A DNA stretch of 64,000 bases from Polaribacter aestuariivivens (GTDB lineage Bacteria > Bacteroidota > Bacteroidia > Flavobacteriales > Flavobacteriaceae): assembly GCF_005885675.1 (NCBI RefSeq), contig NZ_VANR01000001.1:124001-188000 (forward strand), written 5' to 3'. The first letter of the stretch is position 1. Every line of letters starts with the position of its first letter. The notes beneath the pieces were generated by a model, which did not search any database, had not been told where the DNA came from, and was given only the letters and a program-made list of their open reading frames with translations. A program made the position numbers and the translations under genes. Positions 24,741 to 35,090 of this stretch are shown here, in pieces.

Positions 24741-27194
24741 ATGAAAAATTTACTACTACTTGTACTGTTTTGTTTCTCTATAACTCTACAAGCTCAATTA
24801 CCAAAAAATAAACTTTTAAAACCGGGAACTATTTCTGGAAAAGTCGTGGATAAAATATCCAAAGAGCCTTTACCTTATGTAAATATTGTTGTGAGAGATT
24901 TTTCAAAAAAAATACTTACTGGTGGAATTACAAACGAAAACGGACTCTTTAACATCAAAGACATTCCTGAGGGAAATAGCTTGGTAGAAGTGCAGTTTAT
25001 TGGTTACAAAACATTTTCAACAAAAATAGAAATCTCTAATAAAAAAAATAAAATCGATTTAGGAACTATATCTCTTTCTGAAGACAATGCTCAATTAAAC
25101 GAGATTGTAGTGAGGGCAGAAACTTCGCAAGTTGTACAAAAAGTAGATAGAAAAGTTATTAATGTTGGTAAAGATTTAACTGCGACAGGAACCACAGCTT
25201 CCGAACTTTTAAATAATGTACAATCTGTAAGTGTAGATAGCCAAACAGGTAGTATTAGTTTACGTGGAAATGACAATGTTCGTGTTTTAGTAGATGGAAA
25301 ACCTACAAATATTTCTGCTGCTCAATTATTAAAACAAATTCCTTCCACTTCTATAAAAAGTATTGAATTAATTACAAATCCTTCTGCAAAATACAATCCA
25401 GAGGGAATGAGTGGAATTATAAATATTATCTTAAATAAGAACGCAAACATGGGCTTTAATGGTTCTGTGGATACAGGAATTACTGCTGGACATTATGTTC
25501 GTTACAATGCTTCTACCAATATGAACTATAAAACTGGGAAAGTAAATTTCTTTGGAAATTATGGTTATAATGGAGGAAATAATTACAATTATGGTTTTGT
25601 AGATAGACCTACCGCAAACAGATTGCAAGATTTTATTTTTCAAAATGATAATCAATCTCATTTGATAAAAGCAGGTGCAGATATTTATTTAGATAAAAAA
25701 AATACACTTTCTTTTTACACTACCCAAAATTGGTTCGATGGCGATGGAAATGGAAGAACTTTAGTAACAGAGAATGGAACTATTGTTTCTAATGCTCCTA
25801 ACATTCAGCTAAAAAACAACCAAACTGGGGCTTATAATGTAAATTACAAAAGAGAGTTTGAAAAAGAAGGACACAATTTAGAATTCGAAGCAACATATTC
25901 GAACACGAGAGCTCCTGAAGATGCAGAAAATAAAGATTTGACAAAAAACCCAAATGACGCAGATTTTAAAGTTTTAAACTTCTTTAATGATATTACAAAC
26001 AAGAGTAACAATACATTATTAAACGTAGATTATACAAATCCTGTTTCAGAAAAAGGAAAATTAGAATTAGGCTTAGAATATAGAGAAGATAATACTTCGA
26101 ATATAAATATTACAAATCAAGATGAAATTGTTTTCGATAATCAAGGAAATTCTATGATTCAACCTCTGGGAAATTCTGATTTTGACTATGGAAGAAAAAT
26201 ATATTCGGCATATGCGAATTATGGGCATCAATTTGGAAAATTAACCATGCAATTAGGTGCACGTTTCGAGCAATTTAAAGCAGAAGGAAATTTTAATCGC
26301 GATGGAAATCCGTCAGAAAATGTAAAACAAGATATTTTTAGTGTGTATCCTTCCGCCTTTTTTACTTTTAATCCTTCTGATAAAAATCAATTTCAAGTAA
26401 GTTATAGTAGAAGAGTCGATAGACCTGGAATTTCTCAAGTAAATCCAATTAGAGAATGGAGTACACCTTTAATTACTTCTATTGGAAATGCAGATCTTCT
26501 GCCACAGTTTACCAACTCTTTTGAAGCAAATTATACACGTCAAATTAAAAACGGGTCTGTTACTTTTGGGACTTTTTATAGAGCCATTAACGATAATATT
26601 TCACGTGTAACTTACAAAGATCCTAACGATCCATCGAACGTAAAACAGGTTTTATCTTGGACAAATTTTGAAGACACTAGTGCTTACGGATTGGAATTTT
26701 CTTTAAATTATAAAATTGCAAATTGGTGGAGAGTAAATTCTAGTATGGATTTCTATTCCCAAAAACAATTTGGAACTGTAGATTTAGTAAATGCAAACGC
26801 ACAAAGAATAGAAGTTACCAACGAAGTGTTTAATGCAAGAATTAGCAATAATTTTAAAGTTTCTAAAAGGGTTAACATACAATTATTTGCAATGTATAGA
26901 GGCCCACAAGAAGACATTCAATGGAAAACAGAAAACATGTGGATGGTAAACACAGGTGCAAGTCTACAAGTTTTAGATGGAAAAGGTAGTATAAATTTTA
27001 GGGTAAATGATATTTTTAGAGGTATGAAATTCGCTTTTAATTCTGAAAACCCTTTTGTACAAAATGGACAATTTAATTGGGAAAGCCAGACTGCTTATAT
27101 TGGTTTTAACTACAGATTTGGTAGTGGAAAAAACAAAGCAAAACAAAGAAGACAACGTGATGATAATATTAAAGAAGGTGGTGCTGGTTTTTAA
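24741..27194 (+). CDS. TonB-dependent receptor, copy 1 of a tandem pair
   Basis: 817 residues: signal peptide (1-19), carboxypeptidase-regulatory-like domain (about 30-115, TISGKVVDKISKEPLPYVNI), plug (about 140-235, with VRVLVDGKPTNISAAQLLKQ), then a 22-strand-type OMP_b-brl barrel with VDRPGISQVNPI near 560. It ends with a basic Arg/Lys/Gln stretch. It imports an unknown substrate across the outer membrane. The following gene is a clear paralog. No SusD partner is present. Confidence 0.9.
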   Translation: MKNLLLLVLFCFSITLQAQLPKNKLLKPGTISGKVVDKISKEPLPYVNIVVRDFSKKILTGGITNENGLFNIKDIPEGNSLVEVQFIGYKTFSTKIEISNKKNKIDLGTISLSEDNAQLNEIVVRAETSQVVQKVDRKVINVGKDLTATGTTASELLNNVQSVSVDSQTGSISLRGNDNVRVLVDGKPTNISAAQLLKQIPSTSIKSIELITNPSAKYNPEGMSGIINIILNKNANMGFNGSVDTGITAGHYVRYNASTNMNYKTGKVNFFGNYGYNGGNNYNYGFVDRPTANRLQDFIFQNDNQSHLIKAGADIYLDKKNTLSFYTTQNWFDGDGNGRTLVTENGTIVSNAPNIQLKNNQTGAYNVNYKREFEKEGHNLEFEATYSNTRAPEDAENKDLTKNPNDADFKVLNFFNDITNKSNNTLLNVDYTNPVSEKGKLELGLEYREDNTSNINITNQDEIVFDNQGNSMIQPLGNSDFDYGRKIYSAYANYGHQFGKLTMQLGARFEQFKAEGNFNRDGNPSENVKQDIFSVYPSAFFTFNPSDKNQFQVSYSRRVDRPGISQVNPIREWSTPLITSIGNADLLPQFTNSFEANYTRQIKNGSVTFGTFYRAINDNISRVTYKDPNDPSNVKQVLSWTNFEDTSAYGLEFSLNYKIANWWRVNSSMDFYSQKQFGTVDLVNANAQRIEVTNEVFNARISNNFKVSKRVNIQLFAMYRGPQEDIQWKTENMWMVNTGASLQVLDGKGSINFRVNDIFRGMKFAFNSENPFVQNGQFNWESQTAYIGFNYRFGSGKNKAKQRRQRDDNIKEGGAGF

Positions 27195-27227
27195 ATAATT
27201 ATGATAAAAATTCTTTAAACAAATTTT

Positions 27228-27259
27228 AAAAAATCGAAGTTTTTACTTCGATTTTTTTT
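27228..27259 (+). terminator. Intrinsic terminator between the two TonB receptors
   Basis: AAAAAATCGAAGT, loop TTTT, ACTTCGATTTTTTTT. It separates the two paralogs into independent transcripts. Confidence 0.8.
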
Positions 27260-27324
27260 GTTAAAAATTTTGCCTATATTTAAAATTCATAATGCTATGT
27301 AAAATTAAACCAAAAATCCCCGCA

Positions 27325-29736
27325 ATGAAGAAACGAATCGCGTTTTTGCTTCTTTTTTGTTCTTTAACTATTTTCTCACAAAAAAATAACACCAAATTAA
27401 ATGTTGGTGTTTTAAGCGGTAAAATATTAGACAGCAAAACGAAACAGCCCTTACCTTATGTAAATATTATTTGTAAAAACTTAAAACAAGAAATTATTTC
27501 AGGTGGAATTTCCGACAAAAAAGGAAAATTTAATATTAAAAAACTTCCTTTAGACTCTTTGTTTATAGACGTTCAGTTTATTGGATACAAAACCATAAAA
27601 AAGAAAATTAAGTTCTCTAAAGAAAGTAGTATTTTTAGTTTGAATACCATTTTTTTAGAAGAAGACACTACTCAATTAAAAGAAATAGAAGTCGTTTCTG
27701 AAACCTCTTCTATGGTTCAAAAAATTGATAGGAAAGTTTTTAATGTTGGTAAAGATTTGGCTTCTGCAGGTACAAATTCATTACAAATGTTAGAAAATAT
27801 TCCTTCTGTTCAAGTAGATTATCAATCTGGAAATATCAATTTAAGAGGAAACCAAAATGTTCGTGTTTTAATCGATGGAAAACCTTCAAATTTATCAGCC
27901 TCACAACTTTTGAAGCAACTACCTTCTTCAGCAGTAAAAAGTGTTGAAATTATTACGAACCCTTCTGCGAAATATTCTCCTGAAGGTATGAGTGGAATTA
28001 TCAACTTTGTGCTTAAAAAGAATGTAACCATTGGTTTTAATGGTAGTTTTTCTGCTGGTCTGGAACATAGTATAAACACAAGACCTACTGCTTCTTTAGA
28101 TTTAAATTACAGATCTGGAAAGTTTAATTTTTATGGAAGTTATTATTTAGATTGGGGCGATTTCGAAACGTTTTCTAATTTTGAAAGATTGGATAAAAAC
28201 CTAAATCAGGATATAAAATTTTTAGACAATACAACTTCACATTATATAAAATCGGGAGTAGATTATTACATCAATAAAAAAAATACGTTGTCTTTTCATA
28301 TTACCAAAAGTATTGCTGATACTGATTTTCATGTAGATACAAGAACATTTTTAAATAACAATTTAATTTTTGATGCTAAAAACATTTCAGTATTTGATAT
28401 CCAAGAAACTTCCTATAATTTAGATTATAAAATCGATTTTAATGAAGAAGGCGAAAATTTAGAGTTAGAAATTAATTATTCTAAAAACACGAATCCGCAA
28501 GAAGACAATAATAACGAAATTATAAATCCGAATTCGAAAGTGTATAACTATACAAATTCCATCAAAAATAATAATGATATTTTTTTAGTGAATTTAGATT
28601 ATACAAAACCTATTAAAAACGGAACCTTAGAATTGGGTTTAGAAACAAGAATCCAAAATGCATTCAATAAAATAATAACCAATCAAGAAGTTGAAACCAA
28701 TGGAAATCCGCCAACAAAACCCAGAGGAAATTCGAATTTTACGTACGATAGAGATTTGTATTCTGCTTATATTAATGTACATAAAGAGTATAAAAAATTT
28801 AGTTTTCAAGCGGGTTTAAGATTAGAGCAATTTAATGTGGATGGTTTATTTTCCAATACTGAACAAACAAATTTAGAGCCTTATTCAGATGAGATTTTCA
28901 GTTTGTATCCTTCTGCTTTTGTTACTTATGCTTCCTCAGACAAACATCAATTTCAAGTTGGATATAGCAGAAGAGTAGACAGACCAGGAATAGATCAAGT
29001 AACACCAATTCAAGAATGGAATACACCACTATCTATTTCAGTTGGGAACCGTAATTTAAGACCGCAATTCACAAATTCGTTCGAATTCAATTATACGAAT
29101 TCTTTTAAAAAAGGATATTTTACACTCGGTACATTTTATAGAGAAACGAAAGATATTATTGGAAGAGTTTTTGATATTGACAATACAAATGCAGACAGAC
29201 AATTACTTTCCTACACAAATTACAATACCTCTAAAAGTTATGGTTTTGAATTTGCCTCGAGTATAAAAATGACAAATTGGTGGACATTAAGGCCTAGTTT
29301 TAACAGCTATGTACAAGAAAACCAAGGTGTGGTAAACAACAATTTTATTCAGGTTGAAAACGTTTTAACAACCGCAAGAATTAGCAATAGCTTTAAAGCG
29401 AGTAAAAAGTTGCGCTTCCAACTTTCTAGTTCTTATAGAGGAACTTATAAAAATGTGTTGGTAAAAGTTGAACCTTATCTTTTGGTAAATGCTTCTGCTA
29501 GGTATTCTATTTTAAAAGGAAAAGGCTCTCTTTCTTTAAGAGCAACCGATATTTTCGATAATTATAAATTAGATTTTTCTACCACAAACCCTTTTCCCCA
29601 AAATGGACAATTTACTTTGGAGTATAGTTCTATTTATTTTGGATTTTCATACAATTTCGGGCGTGGAAAAAATCGCGAACGAGATAGAAAATATAGAGAA
29701 AATAACGAAACCGAAAGTAGTGGTGGCATTTTATAA
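27325..29736 (+). CDS. TonB-dependent receptor, copy 2 of a tandem pair
   Basis: The ATG at 27325 begins a good signal peptide (MKKRIAFLLLFCSLTIFSQ) and is preferred over 27292. The domain order is the same as the preceding receptor, with shared blocks SGKILDSKTKQPLPYVNI, VRVLIDGKPSNLSASQLLKQ and VDRPGIDQVTPIQEW. Sequence divergence is scattered through the barrel, so this is an old duplication. The end is again basic with an NFGRGKNR motif. A dead sulfatase follows; the substrate of either receptor is unknown. Confidence 0.9.
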   Translation: MKKRIAFLLLFCSLTIFSQKNNTKLNVGVLSGKILDSKTKQPLPYVNIICKNLKQEIISGGISDKKGKFNIKKLPLDSLFIDVQFIGYKTIKKKIKFSKESSIFSLNTIFLEEDTTQLKEIEVVSETSSMVQKIDRKVFNVGKDLASAGTNSLQMLENIPSVQVDYQSGNINLRGNQNVRVLIDGKPSNLSASQLLKQLPSSAVKSVEIITNPSAKYSPEGMSGIINFVLKKNVTIGFNGSFSAGLEHSINTRPTASLDLNYRSGKFNFYGSYYLDWGDFETFSNFERLDKNLNQDIKFLDNTTSHYIKSGVDYYINKKNTLSFHITKSIADTDFHVDTRTFLNNNLIFDAKNISVFDIQETSYNLDYKIDFNEEGENLELEINYSKNTNPQEDNNNEIINPNSKVYNYTNSIKNNNDIFLVNLDYTKPIKNGTLELGLETRIQNAFNKIITNQEVETNGNPPTKPRGNSNFTYDRDLYSAYINVHKEYKKFSFQAGLRLEQFNVDGLFSNTEQTNLEPYSDEIFSLYPSAFVTYASSDKHQFQVGYSRRVDRPGIDQVTPIQEWNTPLSISVGNRNLRPQFTNSFEFNYTNSFKKGYFTLGTFYRETKDIIGRVFDIDNTNADRQLLSYTNYNTSKSYGFEFASSIKMTNWWTLRPSFNSYVQENQGVVNNNFIQVENVLTTARISNSFKASKKLRFQLSSSYRGTYKNVLVKVEPYLLVNASARYSILKGKGSLSLRATDIFDNYKLDFSTTNPFPQNGQFTLEYSSIYFGFSYNFGRGKNRERDRKYRENNETESSGGIL

Positions 29737-29793
29737 AGATAAATTATATATTCGATTAATCAACCAAAAAAATATGAGTAGTGAGATTAAAAT

Positions 29794-31314
29794 ATGATTT
29801 AAAATTCACATCTTGTGCGCTATTCATATTTGTTATTAGCGACTTCATGTACTACTCCAAAAAAAACACAAACTCCTCCAAATATTATTGTTTTTTTAGT
29901 AGATGATATGTGATTAATGGATTCTTCTGTTCCTTTTTTAACGGATGAAAATGGGAATGCTAAAAAATATCCGTTGAATAATTACTACAGAACTCCCAAC
30001 ATGGAAAAATTGGCAAAAAACGGAATACGTTTCACAAATTTTTATGCACATTCCGTTTGTTCGCCTTCTAGAACTTCTATTTTAACTGGGCAAAATTCTG
30101 CAAGACATGGTGTTACGAATTGGATTAATTCCGAAAATAATAACAAAACAGAATTTGGGCCTAAAGATTGGAATTGGAAAGGACTTACCAAAGAAACTGT
30201 GACATTGCCGAAAATTTTACAAAAAGCTAGTTACAAAACCATTCACGTTGGAAAAGCGCATTTTGGACCGTTTAATAGTGATGGAGAAGACCCTTTAAAT
30301 TTAGGTTTCGATGTAAATATTGCTGGAAGTTCTATTGGACATCCAGAAAGTTATTATGGAAAAGAAGGTTATGGACATATTGCTGGTCAGAAATCAAGAG
30401 CGATTCCTGATTTAGAAAAATACCATGGCAAAGATATTTTTTTAACAGAAGCATTAACTTTAGAAGCAAATTCTGCGATTTCGCAAGCCAAAAAAGAAGG
30501 AAAACCTTTCTATTTAAATATGGCACATTATGCTGTACATGCACCTTTTCATTCAGACCCACGTTTTGCGGATAATTATAAAGATTCAGATAAATCTAAA
30601 AGAGCACAAGCGTACGCTACTTTAGTAGAAGGTATTAACAAATCTTTGGAAGACATTATACAACATGTAAAAGATTTAGGATTGGGAGAAAATACGTTGA
30701 TCTTATTCCTAGGAGACAATAGTTCTGACGCTCCATTATCAATTGAAAATGACTATAGCAGTTCTTCTCCATTAAAAGAAAAAAAGGAAATCATTGGGAA
30801 GGTGGAATGCGAGTTCCGTTTATCACTTCTTGGGTTACTCCAGATAAAACTCAACCATACAAGGAAACTTACCAATTGAACAAAGTGGAGTTCAACAACA
30901 AATTGGTACAATTTTAGACTTTTCCAACATTATCTCAACTTGCTAAACTAGAAGTTCCAGAAAATATTACTCTAGATGGTTTTAATTTGAAAGAACAATT
31001 TTCTGGAAAAACAAACCTAAAACGAAACGAAGAATTTCTTAATCATTTTCCACATGGAATACATCGCTCGAATTATTATACAAGTTTTGTAAAAGCCGAC
31101 TGGAAAGTTGTATATCATTATCCTGTTGTTAAAGACGAACCTAAATACGAACTTTTCAATCTAAAACAAGATCCTTTTGAAGCTGAAAATTTAGCAAAAA
31201 AAATCCTGAGAAATTAAAGGAAATAATGAAGGTTTTAACAAACGAAATAACTGAAAAAGGAGCTAAATACTCTAAAAAGAAGGTGCTGTTTTAGAATTGA
31301 TTGTTCCTGAATAA
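29794..31314 (+). pseudogene. Decayed type I sulfatase
   Basis: Sulfatase protein similarity runs through three frames. The start (ATG 29794) is out of frame with a lipoprotein-like LLLATSCTTPKK; PPNIIVFLVDDM is then stopped by TGA near 29911, where GGA (Gly) is expected. The main open part (29917-30779) keeps the formylglycine motif SVCSPSRTSILTG. A shift near 30781 is needed to read KGNHWEGGMRVP, others near 30870-30930, and homopolymer shifts near 31197 and 31280 before the final VPE stop. At least one nonsense change and several frameshifts are seen. Confidence 0.85.
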
Positions 31315-31329
31315 TTTGCAAATACATAG

Positions 31330-31378
31330 AACACCCATTTTCTTTAATTTAAAAATAAAGAAAGTAGGTGTTTTTTTT
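31330..31378. terminator. Bidirectional terminator after the sulfatase pseudogene
   Basis: AACACCCATTTTCTTTA pairs with TAAAGAAAGTAGGTGTT, with T runs on the plus side. It also serves the short minus-strand gene that ends at 31396. Confidence 0.75.
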
Positions 31379-31395
31379 CATATTTACTTCTTAAG

Positions 31396-31584
31396 CTACT
31401 GGTTATTAGTTGCCTCAAATGAAGCTTTCAAAGCAATTACAATATTTATAATACAGAAAAAGAAAATAAGCACACCATTAATCCAAGAATTTGGAAATGG
31501 AATAAATTTTACAAAAGCATTTAAAATAAACACTAAGAGGAAAATATTTGAAAGAAATAAGAATAGTTTGTATTTTTTTTTCAT
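31396..31584 (-). CDS. Small two-helix membrane protein
   Basis: 62 residues starting with ATG at 31584: a basic start (MKKKYK) and two hydrophobic helices (about 7-28 and 36-55), separated by PFPNSWIN. No family recognised. It is placed between the GLPGLI gene and a terminator, all minus strand, which supports it being real. Confidence 0.5.
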   Translation of the reverse strand: MKKKYKLFLFLSNIFLLVFILNAFVKFIPFPNSWINGVLIFFFCIINIVIALKASFEATNNQ

Positions 31585-31621
31585 TTTAAAAATTGAAATA
31601 CAAATATCATAAAAAAAAGTA

Positions 31622-32428
31622 TTAACCTCTTCTTCTACCTCTATTGTTTCTCATATCTAACATTTTTTCACGTACAGTTAAAGAATATTCATTTTTTGTT
31701 ACTTCTTTTCCATTATCTGGAGCCTCAATTTCTAAAGTAGCATTTCTGTTAATGGTAATTTCAGTACATAGCAATGTGGTATTATCTGCACTTACTTCTA
31801 ATATAAAACCTGGTAACCCCCAAAATTCTGCAGGACCATGTGCCAAAGGAATTTCTGGTGTATACCAAGCTTCTACAATTACCATTTTTTCTTCTTGTTT
31901 ATCATCTTCATTTGTTCTTATATCGCTCCAAGAAAAATTATACCAATTCAGTTCTTTATAGGGTACAAAAGCTTTAGCTTTATAACATGTATAATTACCA
32001 ATTTTTTTTGTTTCAGAACCCATTGTCCATTCTATTTTATACAAATCATCTTTTACTAAAAAACGCTTTCCATAAAATTCTTGACTTTGTACAATTTTAT
32101 TCTCTAAAATATTTTTATACTGGTCACCTCTAGAGAAATAACCTCCCCAAGAGTCTGTTGCACCAGAAATAGCATCAATTTTTTCTTCCTCTAAGAAAGT
32201 AGCTTCTTGTTTGTTAAATTTTAATACGTAACTCTTTTCTAATCTATTTTTTAAACGAGCTGCAACTTGTTTTTTTTGAGCTTCACTTAACCTAGCTCCC
32301 CAATTTCCAAGTTCCATTTTAGATTTTGAAACATAGGTAGCTTCACCACTAAAATTTTGACCATTTGCATTTAGAGTAATTGATATTATTGCTAATAAAA
32401 AGAAGTATTTTAGAATATTTGATTCCAT
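31622..32428 (-). CDS. GLPGLI family protein, secreted
   Basis: 268 residues with a signal peptide (about 1-23, ending NANGQ). The family-defining motif appears as EFWGLPGFILEV near 205-216. It ends RNNRGRRRG. GLPGLI proteins are Bacteroidota-specific exported proteins, often linked to TonB receptor loci; the function is unknown. Confidence 0.9.
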   Translation of the reverse strand: MESNILKYFFLLAIISITLNANGQNFSGEATYVSKSKMELGNWGARLSEAQKKQVAARLKNRLEKSYVLKFNKQEATFLEEEKIDAISGATDSWGGYFSRGDQYKNILENKIVQSQEFYGKRFLVKDDLYKIEWTMGSETKKIGNYTCYKAKAFVPYKELNWYNFSWSDIRTNEDDKQEEKMVIVEAWYTPEIPLAHGPAEFWGLPGFILEVSADNTTLLCTEITINRNATLEIEAPDNGKEVTKNEYSLTVREKMLDMRNNRGRRRG

Positions 32429-32571
32429 AATTGCTTGTTGTTTAACTTTTTTGTAAAATTAATAAACAATTATTTTTAATCTGTTAAAATATACACAATG
32501 TTTTTTGTAGAATATAGAAACAAAAAAAGACTCGTAAATACAAGTCTTTTATAATAAAAATTTATATTTAT

Positions 32572-33579
32572 TTACCAGCGAATTATAACACTTCCCCAAG
32601 TAAAACCACTTCCAAAAGCTGCTAAAATAACCAAATCGTTGTCTTTAATTTTGCCTTTTTCCCAAGCTTCTGTCAAAGCAATAATTACAGAGGCTGCTGT
32701 AGTATTACCATATTTCATGATATTGTTATACACTTTATCATCTGCTAATTGAAATTTCTTCTGAATAAATTGTGCAATTCGCAAATTTGCTTGATGCGGA
32801 ATTAACATATCTATATCTTCTTTTTGTAAATTATTAGCTTCTAAACCTTCTACTATTGCTTCAGAAAAACGACCAATTGCGTGTTTAAATACAAATTGTC
32901 CGTTCATATAAGGATAGTAAGAAGTATCATTAGGATCATTATTTTCCATAATTTCTGGCACCCATCTTTGAGTTGAAGGGCCTTCTAAAACCAATTCTTT
33001 TGCATGTTTTCCTTCCGAATGCAAATGAGAAGATAAAATTCCTTTTCCTTTTTCTTCACATCTGGACAAAACAGCTGCTCCTGCTCCATCTCCAAAAATT
33101 ACAGTAACTCCTCTTCCTCTCGTAGATTTTTCTAAACCACCTGAATGATTTTCTGCTCCAATAACCAATATATTTTTATACATTCCTGTTTTTATAAACT
33201 GGTCTGCAACAGACATTGCATAAATAAAACCAGAACATTGGTTACGTACATCTAAAGCACCAATTGTTGGCATATCTAATAAATCTTGCACCTGCACTCC
33301 ACCTCCAGGAAAATACATATCTGGACTCAAAGTGGCAAAAACAATAAAATCTATATCATCTTTTGTTAAACCTGCTCTTTCAATGGCAATTTTAGCAGCT
33401 TTAGCTCCCATAACTGCAGTTGTATCTCCAGTTTTTGGATCAATCCAGCGTCTTTCTTTAATTCCTGTTCTTTCTTGAATCCATTCATCAGAAGTTTCCA
33501 TAAATTCCTTTAAATCGTTGTTGGTTACAACATTTTCTGGAACATAATAACCAAGACCTGTTATTTTTGAGTTATACAT
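32572..33579 (-). CDS. fabH: 3-oxoacyl-ACP synthase III (KAS III)
   Basis: 335 residues. The catalytic triad is Cys115 (VRNQCSGFIY), His262 (IPHQANLRI) and Asn292 (YGNTTAAS). It condenses acetyl- or branched acyl-CoA with malonyl-ACP to start fatty acid synthesis. No plsX, rpmF or fabD is adjacent, so this may be a second, specialised KAS III rather than the housekeeping one (inference). Confidence 0.92.
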   Translation of the reverse strand: MYNSKITGLGYYVPENVVTNNDLKEFMETSDEWIQERTGIKERRWIDPKTGDTTAVMGAKAAKIAIERAGLTKDDIDFIVFATLSPDMYFPGGGVQVQDLLDMPTIGALDVRNQCSGFIYAMSVADQFIKTGMYKNILVIGAENHSGGLEKSTRGRGVTVIFGDGAGAAVLSRCEEKGKGILSSHLHSEGKHAKELVLEGPSTQRWVPEIMENNDPNDTSYYPYMNGQFVFKHAIGRFSEAIVEGLEANNLQKEDIDMLIPHQANLRIAQFIQKKFQLADDKVYNNIMKYGNTTAASVIIALTEAWEKGKIKDNDLVILAAFGSGFTWGSVIIRW

Positions 33580-33686
33580 AATTTATTGGGATGTATTTTA
33601 ATTATTAGCTATTTGTTAATATCAAAAATAGTGATTAATTAATATCTTTACAAAATCGACTAAGAACAATTCAAAACTAATATTTC

Positions 33687-35078
33687 ATGAACAGAAAAGA
33701 TTTTTTGTCACTTTCTACTAAAGCAGCTTTATTTTTAGGACTTACTACAGCAGTTTCTTGCAAAGAAAAAACTATAGAAAAAACAAATAATTTACTTAAT
33801 AAATCAGCAAAAGGAACAGCATTTGGTTTAAAATCTCCTAAAATTGATAACGTAAGAGTTGGTATAATTGGTTCAGGAAATAGAGGACAAACATTAATAC
33901 AAATGTTTGATTGGTTGGTAAAAAATAATAATGCTACAATTGTTGCAATATCAGATTTAAAAAAAGAAAAAGCTGATAAATTAAACGAACATTTAAAAAA
34001 AACACATAATAAAACTGCTGAAGTCTATTCTGGAAATCAGAATGAATGGAAAAAAATTGCAGAAAGAGATGATATTGATTTGTTAATAATTGCGACTCCA
34101 TGGGAAATGCATACTGAAATGTGCTTATATGGAATGGAGAAAGGGAAACACGTAGCTTCTGAAGTACCAATTGGCTATACTTTAGAAGATTGCTGGAAGT
34201 TGATAGAAACTGCAGAACGCACCCAGAAACATTGTATGATGATGGAAAACTGTTGTTTTAACAATGAGGAACTATGGGTTTTAAATATGGTAAACCAAGG
34301 TGTTTTTGGAGATTTAACTCACGCAGAAGGTGCTTATATACATGATTTAAGAAAACACTTATTAGATGAAACCTATTATGAAAATCAATGGAGAATAAAA
34401 CATCACTTAAAAAAAGATGGTAATTTCTACACAACTCATGGTTTGGGTCCAATAAGTCAGTATATGGATATTGGACGTGGAGATACTTTTGACCATCTTG
34501 TTTCTATGAGTTCAAGAGAAAAAAGTTTAAGTGATGCTGCGAAAAGATCCAATTTACCACAATTTCAAAATGTAAAATGTGGAGATATGAATACCACAAT
34601 GATTAAAACCAAGTTAGGCAAAACTATCATGCTACAATTTGACGTTCATACTGGAAGACCTTACGATCGTTTAAATACTTTAGTTGGTACAAAGGCAGTT
34701 CATGAAGGATATCCATCAAAATTATATATAAATGATGATGAATTGGCTTGGTGGGGGCACAATTGGTTAGATAGTGAAAAATATACTGAATACAGAGAAA
34801 AATACAATCACCCACTTTGGAACAAATTAAAAACTCAAATCTCTGATAATTCTGTGGGTCATGGAGGTATGGATTTTGTAATGATTTACAGATTAATTAA
34901 GTGCTTAAATAAAGGGTTGCCATTAGACATCAATGTATATGATAGTGTTTTGTGGAGCGCAATTACACCGCTTTCAGAATTATCAGTAGCTCAAAATAGT
35001 GCTTCTGTAAAAGTTCCAGATTTTACTGGTGGAACTTGGAAAAATAAGAACAAAACAGAAATGCTGAGAAATATTTAA
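33687..35078 (+). CDS. GH109-type NAD-dependent glycosidase (Gfo/Idh/MocA family)
   Basis: 463 residues. It begins MNRKDFLSLS with a Cys at 25 (AVSC), a lipoprotein or Tat-like export signal. The Rossmann loop is VGIIGSGNRGQ (58-68). The body includes SEVPIGYTLEDCWKL, MMMENCCFNNEELW and NFYTTHGLGPISQYMDIGRGD, as in GH109 alpha-N-acetylgalactosaminidases, which use bound NAD for redox-assisted hydrolysis. It heads a three-gene operon with a sugar-1-phosphate nucleotidyltransferase and a kinase. Confidence 0.88.
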   Translation: MNRKDFLSLSTKAALFLGLTTAVSCKEKTIEKTNNLLNKSAKGTAFGLKSPKIDNVRVGIIGSGNRGQTLIQMFDWLVKNNNATIVAISDLKKEKADKLNEHLKKTHNKTAEVYSGNQNEWKKIAERDDIDLLIIATPWEMHTEMCLYGMEKGKHVASEVPIGYTLEDCWKLIETAERTQKHCMMMENCCFNNEELWVLNMVNQGVFGDLTHAEGAYIHDLRKHLLDETYYENQWRIKHHLKKDGNFYTTHGLGPISQYMDIGRGDTFDHLVSMSSREKSLSDAAKRSNLPQFQNVKCGDMNTTMIKTKLGKTIMLQFDVHTGRPYDRLNTLVGTKAVHEGYPSKLYINDDELAWWGHNWLDSEKYTEYREKYNHPLWNKLKTQISDNSVGHGGMDFVMIYRLIKCLNKGLPLDINVYDSVLWSAITPLSELSVAQNSASVKVPDFTGGTWKNKNKTEMLRNI

Positions 35079-35090
35079 TTTTAAAACCTT

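Noticed and set aside
30332..30562. Minus-strand ORF inside the sulfatase remnant
   Set aside because: Antisense shadow of the conserved sulfatase sequence.
31301..31612. Plus-strand 103-aa ORF
   Set aside because: It crosses the terminator and is antisense to the small membrane protein at 31396-31584, which has a better start and composition.
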